Assembly: GCA_038025085.1 (NCBI GenBank)
Contig: CM076144.1
Location: 42,815,001-42,879,000 of the forward strand
Direction of reading: 5' to 3'
Source of the DNA: Tetragonia tetragonoides
Taxonomy: Eukaryota; Streptophyta; Magnoliopsida; Caryophyllales; Aizoaceae
Length of the DNA: 64,000 nt
Position numbers and translations under genes: made by a program
Shown: positions 59,245 through 64,000 of the stretch, one piece after another
Position numbering within the stretch: position 1 is the first letter of the stretch
How the letters are laid out: each line of letters starts with the position of its first letter
The notes under the pieces: generated by a model
The model's database searches: none
Seen by the model: the letters and a program-made list of their open reading frames with translations, nothing else
What the model was told of the DNA's origin: nothing

Positions 59245-59625
59245 CTAATGTTTGTGATTAAATATAGATATGTACATGTCGCAATCATGGATGAAAACCC
59301 CAATTGAGTAAGCAATGTCGATCCCATTCATACTATCACTGAGCCCTTCTATGTAGAGTTGTGAAATTACAACACCTGTGCAACTTAGTAGTAAAATGTG
59401 GTTGTCTGAACTATTGAAAAATGTCAAGTTTTGAAGTCGCAAGTTGCTACAGTTGTTTGAAGATAGTTGTCTGTTCACCATAAGTACAACACAAGAATTA
59501 GTACCATCAGGTTTGATTATATTATGCACACTAGCGACATATATTGAGTCGTTCTTGTTTCTCCCAGCGACTTCATAGTCGATGACATTAAAAGGTTTTG
59601 GAGCATATACTCCTCCCCACCACAC
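59245..59625 (-). pseudogene. Polygalacturonase (GH28) fragment
   Basis: The minus-strand frame shows SNLRLQNLTFFNSSDNHILL, CTGVVISQLYIEGLSD and IDIAYSIGVFIHDCDMYI, the stacked beta-helix rungs of plant pectin-cleaving polygalacturonases. Where the family has SPNTDGIDI, this copy reads SMNGIDI, so the catalytic NTD motif is lost. The next motif (GDDC) is absent, since the frame ends at FNHKH. The N-terminal third and the C-terminal half are missing. Probably a dead fragment; no introns or neighbours support a working gene. Confidence 0.75.
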
Positions 59626-59765
59626 TCAAAGTGCATGAGATTTACTTTATATCACGAGTCATTGTTTTTTTATTACATATGTTACACATACATTGCACAT
59701 ATATTGTATGAATTCAGAAAATTACATGTAGAATTGTGACTTTGTCCTTGAGATTATGTGTCTTG

Positions 59766-60066
59766 TAGACCTGAGCACATCAACGGGTCCCCAGTTGTCG
59801 ACCCGGGTCATGACCCATCTAAGTCTGGTTTCTCGGGGGGCATGATTGAGGAGAGAGAGTGAGAGGAAAGATAGAGAGAGAACATAGGAAAATGAGAGGA
59901 GAAAAAAAGGAATTGAATAACTAAAATATTTCTAGTATGCGGTCATTCAATTTTATAATGGGTATTACTGAGATGAACAGGGTCAACCCGACCGTGACTC
60001 GTTAGTAAATTTGAGTGACCCGCCCCATTAAATAATTAGCACAACTCGTTCATATGCCCAGGTAAA
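59766..60066. mobile_element. Non-autonomous hAT element of the GGGTC-rich family, copy 3
   Basis: Ends TAGACCTGAGCACAT and, inverted, TTTACCTGGGCATAT. Flanking 8-mers GTGTCTTG (59758-59765) and GTGACATG (60067-60074) agree in 6 of 8 positions. The interior has GACCCGGGTCATGACCC and GGGTCAACCCGACC. Confidence 0.6.
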
Positions 60067-60342
60067 GTGACATGTTTGAATTTTAGAAATAATCACATTT
60101 ATTTACATTCACAGCAAAATTATGCATGCATCCCAATTTCCAGGTTATATTCTAAAAACTAATGATTTAGGGCTTTTCAAAAATGGCAATATAATACATT
60201 TCAAGAAGATTTATAAAAATATATGTAGTGTAACTGAAAAATTCAAGTAATCATAAATTTATCGAATTTGCAATATCATGATGCAAGAGAATGAAGGTAA
60301 TGACGACGACTTGTAAATTAGGTCCCTACGGTAGGATCTCGA

Positions 60343-61075
60343 GTGCGAGTGTCGGGGGATTGTCCAGTAGGATCTCGATTGTCGGGAGATCGCCCGGTAG
60401 GATCTCGGTTGCCGGGAGATTGTCCGGTAGGATCTCGGGTGCTGGGGGATCGGCTGGTAGGATCTCAAGTGCGGGCGCCTGGGGATCAACTGGTAGGATC
60501 TCCGGTGCCGGGGGATCGTCCGGTAGGATCTCCGGTGCCGAGGCATCGTCCGGTAGGATCTCCAGTGCCGGGAGATCGTTCGGTAGGATCTCGGGTGCCG
60601 GGGGATCGACCAATAGGATTTCAAGTGCGGGTGCCAGGGGATCAGACGGTGGGGTCTCAAGTGCGGGTGTCGGGTGATCGGCCGGTAGGATCTCGGGTGT
60701 CGGGGGATCGGCCGGTAGGATCTCAAGTGCGGGTGCTGGGGGATCGACCGGTAGGATCTCGGGTGCTGGGGGATCGATCGCTAGGATCTCGAATGAAAGT
60801 GCTGGGAGATCAACCGGTAGGATCTCGAGTGCGGATGCCAAGGGATCGACCGGTAGGATCTCGAGAGCGGCCGATAGGATCTCGGGTGCCGGGGGAGCGG
60901 CCGGTAGGATCTCGAGTGCGGGTGCAGGGGGATCGACCGGTAGGAACTCGAGTGCGGGTGCAGGGGGATTGACCGGTGAGATCTCGAGTGCGGGTGCTGG
61001 TCGATCGACCGGTAGGATCTCAGGTGCCGGGAATCATCCGTTAGGATCTCGAATGCTGGAGGATTTTCCGATATA
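60343..61075. repeat. GC-rich minisatellite of 30- and 36-bp units
   Basis: About 23 units of the form GGATCGACCGGTAGGATCTC plus GGGTGCCGGG, some with six extra bases (GTGCGG). Because unit lengths are multiples of three and hold no stops, frames are open for long distances on both strands: plus VGSRVSGDRP, minus EILPVDPPAP and SYRPIPRHPR repeats. It stands out sharply from the AT-rich surroundings. I do not think it is a gene. Confidence 0.92.
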
Positions 61076-61201
61076 ATCTGTAAATTCCAAGTTAACCATT
61101 ATTCCCGAGTATTACATATATAGTTATATCAAAAAAAATCTACAGTAATTATCTATCAATGCATGTTACCCTAATAGATTTTTAATAGAAGATGGTTTAT
61201 A

Positions 61202-62113
61202 CTTCCTCCGGTGCACAAAAATCTTGACGCTTTCCTTTTCAATCTTGACTATGGAAATCTTGACGTTTCCTTATATGACATTGTATTTGAGAACTCTTTC
61301 CTCTTTTACCCCTCCTACCTTCTCACCCCATGTGCCTATGTTCCCTAGTCCCCACTCCCGCTATTTCTTGGCTGCCCCAACACGCGCCCACGCGCGGCGC
61401 GTGGGTGCCACGTGTCAAATTATTTTATTTTATTATAATTTTTTTATAATTTTTACGAAAGACCTATACTTCATTATGAGATAACCTCCACTTCACTATC
61501 GAACCAACACCATTTTTTTATATAATTTATTTACTTTTTTTAAATTTTTTACGAAAGACTTATACTTCATTATCGCATAACCGTCACTTCATTTTCGCAT
61601 ACCACTACTTCATTATTATCAATACACCCCGTTTCATTTACTAAACACATCTTCACTTCATTACTAGATAGCCACTACTTCATTACCATACACCCACTTC
61701 ACCACTACAACATACCACTTCATTACAAATACACTAAACAATGTAATGAAGTGACGGTTATAACGTAATGAAGCTACGGTTGTAAAATAATGAAGTATAT
61801 AGGTATAAAGTAATGAAGTGAAGTTCATTAAAAAAAAATTTTAAAAAATTATAAACACAAAAGAAAAAAAAAAAAAAAGAACTAGTGTTGTAGCCAAGTT
61901 GGCTACACTAGGGTGTAGTGAAGAACAATTTCCCCACTCCCTCTTCTCATTTTCCTACCAAAAGCATTTTGGCCTCATCAAAACATTATTTTCTCTTTCT
62001 TAACACCCCATGTGCTCTCTTAAGGGTAGAGTTAGAAATCATGTACTCAAATGCATTTTTCTTGGTCTTTGTTCAATTCTCCAAACGTCAAGAATTCTGT
62101 AAAACGGAGGGAG
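61202..62113. mobile_element. Stowaway-like element with a large insert
   Basis: The left end CTTCCTCCGGTGCACAAAAA and the inverse of the right end CTCCCTCCGTTTTACAGAAT match, with TTCTTGACG/TCTTGACG shared just inside and TA on both sides (61200-61201, 62114-62115). 912 bp is long for this class; the interior is another inverted-repeat block. Confidence 0.7.
61440..61840. repeat. Cluster of CACTTCATTA motifs in opposing orientations
   Basis: ACTTCATT forms occur about eleven times on the plus strand (61470-61730), then TAATGAAGT forms about five times (61738-61830). The outer flanks (TATAATTTTTACGAAAGAC and TTTTAAAAAATTATAAA) also invert. Short motifs facing each other like this resemble subterminal transposase-binding repeats. 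Confidence 0.75.
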
Positions 62114-62448
62114 TATAAAAGTGATACTAAAATAAAACCCTTAATAAGCAAGTAATCACGACGAATTGTAAATTAGGTCGTTAAGATTGTATCAATAATA
62201 ACGACGAAGATAATTGTTGGTCATTTTATATCATCAAAAAATTATGATTAAATGATGGTCACTTAAAGTTATCGTTATCGCACTGATTATTTTTAGGCTA
62301 CTTATACAAATCCGAATTTGGATTCACTGTAACCAATAATTATTCTATTAGTTTTATAGATCCGTCACGGGATATACTAGATGAAAAAGAAAGTTTGCCT
62401 TAATATGTCATTTGTTTATGTTCAGTAACTTGCAGTTGATAAAAGATA

Positions 62449-62702
62449 CTTCCTCCGTTTCAGATAAATGTATACAATTACTTTTTTACGGTCTCCAATG
62501 CACTACTTTGACCATGAATATTTGTTTTAAATGAAGATATAAATTTTTAAAAATTTGATTTTCCGAAAGTACTATTAAAAATGAATCTAACCATAGTATT
62601 TTACATTGTGAATCCTTATATTTTTTCTTAAATTAATGGTCAAAGTTTTTAAACTTTGACTTTCAAAAAACAACGGTATACATTTATCTGAAACGGAGGG
62701 AG
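62449..62702. mobile_element. Stowaway MITE, 254 bp
   Basis: Ends CTTCCTCCGTTTCAGATAAA and TTTATCTGAAACGGAGGGAG are inverted, nearly perfect over 28 bp, with TA on both sides. Confidence 0.92.
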
Positions 62703-62704
62703 TA

Positions 62705-63346
62705 TACACATTATACATTGCCGTAGCTAAAGCTAATGGTGCATAGGCATGCCAAAAGAAGAAGTACCAAGTTACATACTCGATCCGTACAATTTTGACA
62801 TTTTAGTCTAAATTTGAGAATAGAAACATATATATTAATTTGATCACTACCAATACGCTCTCCATCTTGAAATAATCGTCACATTGTTGGTGTAATTTAA
62901 AGTAACAATAACGAATTCTGATGAAAGAGTTAGGTCTTGTTCTTTTCGTTATCTCAATTTTGCATTCCGTTTCGCGTCATTTCACATTCTATGCTTTAAT
63001 TTGTCTGATTCTTTTGTTCCATTATGCGCATCTTCTATTCCGTTCCGCGCGATTCCGTTCCGTTACTCACCGTCCCACACCATTCTGCTAAAGAGAACAT
63101 AGCCTAACTATAGCATATTGCATGCCTTCAAACAATTATTTTGCATGTGACTTTCAAAATATATGCTAAGAAATAATAGGATATGAAAGTACATTATCAA
63201 TGGTACTCTAATGAATTATTAAGTCAGGTAATATTGTTTTTTAAGGTAATAATACACTTAGTGTCGATTGGAACCAAGTTATTATCATTATCCTTATTTT
63301 TTTGGGTGTGATTATCCTCATATTATTTACACAATACTAGTATAAG
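62705..63346. other. AT-rich intergenic DNA
   Basis: A lone MITE-like end (ACTCGATCCGTACAATTTTG) near 62778 has no partner that I can find. Repeats of TTCCGTTCCGC-like words lie around 63035-63065. No gene seen. Confidence 0.4.
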
Positions 63347-63354
63347 TCCAATAT

Positions 63355-63540
63355 TAGAACTCTTCATGGGCGGGATGGCCTAATACGTCCGGCCCTGAAA
63401 GATGTATTATGTTTTTGGTAATTTTATAGGGACCTGTCCCGTTAATCCGACCAAAACCCACTTACCGGCCTGTCCCATTAGCCAAAAAATAATGCTAAGT
63501 TCAGCTCGCGTCTAGTCCATGCCTGCTTTTGCACACCCTA
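63355..63540. mobile_element. Non-autonomous hAT element of the GGGTC-rich family, copy 4
   Basis: Ends TAGAACTCTTCATGGGCGGG and, inverted, TAGGGTGTGCAAAAGCAGG. Flanking 8-mers TCCAATAT (63347-63354) and ATCAATAT (63541-63548) agree in 6 of 8 positions. Confidence 0.6.
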
Positions 63541-63643
63541 ATCAATATGAGCAATTTGTCGTTTCTTTATTTCGCTTAAAGCACGTGGTCTCCGCTTGAG
63601 GGTAACTTCTAAGTTTTAATCCTTCGAACTTGTTAGTGTTATA

Positions 63644-63893
63644 CTCCCTCAGTTTCTAATTCTTTTTTCCATTTGACTTTTTACGGTTTCCAAGACAAAC
63701 TTTGACTGTAGATACCTACTAATCTATAACTAGAAAAATTATAAAATATTATGTTTGGAAAATAATTTGAATCTAGTAAGAGTATTACTATTTTGTATTG
63801 TAAATCTTTATACTTTCTCATAGATTTGTGGTCAAAATTTGTAACTTTGACCTCTAAAAATCAAACGAAAAGAAGAATTTGGAACCGAGGTAG
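63644..63893. mobile_element. Stowaway MITE, 250 bp
   Basis: Ends CTCCCTCAGTTTCTAATTCT and, inverted, CTACCTCGGTTCCAAATTCT, with TA on both sides. Internal TTTGACTTTTTACGG/TTTGACC words are shared with the MITE at 62449. Confidence 0.85.
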
Positions 63894-64000
63894 TATTAAT
63901 TATTATCCATTGTATTGTCTTTTTCTTTTTCTAAAAAGTTTTTGTGATGTTCATTTAGGGGAAAAAAACACAGAAAAAATCCAAAAAGGAATAGAAAAAC

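Noticed and set aside
60343..61075. Direct-repeat array as a CRISPR
   Set aside because: Units are contiguous with no unique spacers, and the DNA is plant nuclear.

Overview
This is plant nuclear DNA, most likely from a core eudicot. The coding genes have spliced exons with GT/GC...AG introns. The intergenic DNA is AT-rich and full of nested transposons, including an L1-type LINE with an RNase H, a chromodomain-type Ty3/gypsy element, hAT, Mutator-like and Stowaway elements. I could not fix the species; Caryophyllales (spinach/beet/quinoa relatives) is only a guess from the look of the repeats.

Three host genes are recognisable, all on the plus strand. (1) The 3' half of a membrin gene, a Qb-SNARE of ER-Golgi traffic, ends at 4523; its last intron (869-4361) is filled with inverted-repeat DNA. 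(2) A complete five-exon plant cysteine oxidase gene (23863-28951, 279 codons) has all iron-ligand histidines and one GC-AG intron. (3) The 5' part of an LRR receptor-like kinase gene (32546-35244) has an intact ectodomain, membrane segment and kinase N-lobe, but the rest of the kinase is not found in the following 28 kb. A fragment of a polygalacturonase gene lies on the minus strand at 59245-59625.

The rest is mobile and repeated DNA. 5.9-11.5 kb: microsatellite, hAT elements and a 561-bp triplication. 11.8-18.1 kb: a full-length but inactivated L1 LINE that landed in the end of a Stowaway MITE. 18.5-22.6 kb: hAT and Mutator-like foldback elements. 38.3-43.7 kb: a 5.4-kb element with terminal inverted repeats that carries no protein gene I can see, but many copies of a GGGTCACT motif and several tRNA-like units; this is the least explained object in the window. 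43.9-44.5 kb: an inverted-repeat element with a palindromic minisatellite. 45.3-58.1 kb: a three-layer nest of inverted-repeat element, LINE fragment and a 10.5-kb gypsy element with a TGAAG target duplication. 59.7-63.9 kb: more hAT and Stowaway copies and a GC-rich 30/36-bp minisatellite.

The host genes show no functional link to each other: vesicle fusion, oxygen sensing through Cys-branch N-degrons, and surface signalling. The transposon layers do record an order of events through their target-site duplications, which are given entry by entry. All calls come from reading the sequence; no database search was possible.
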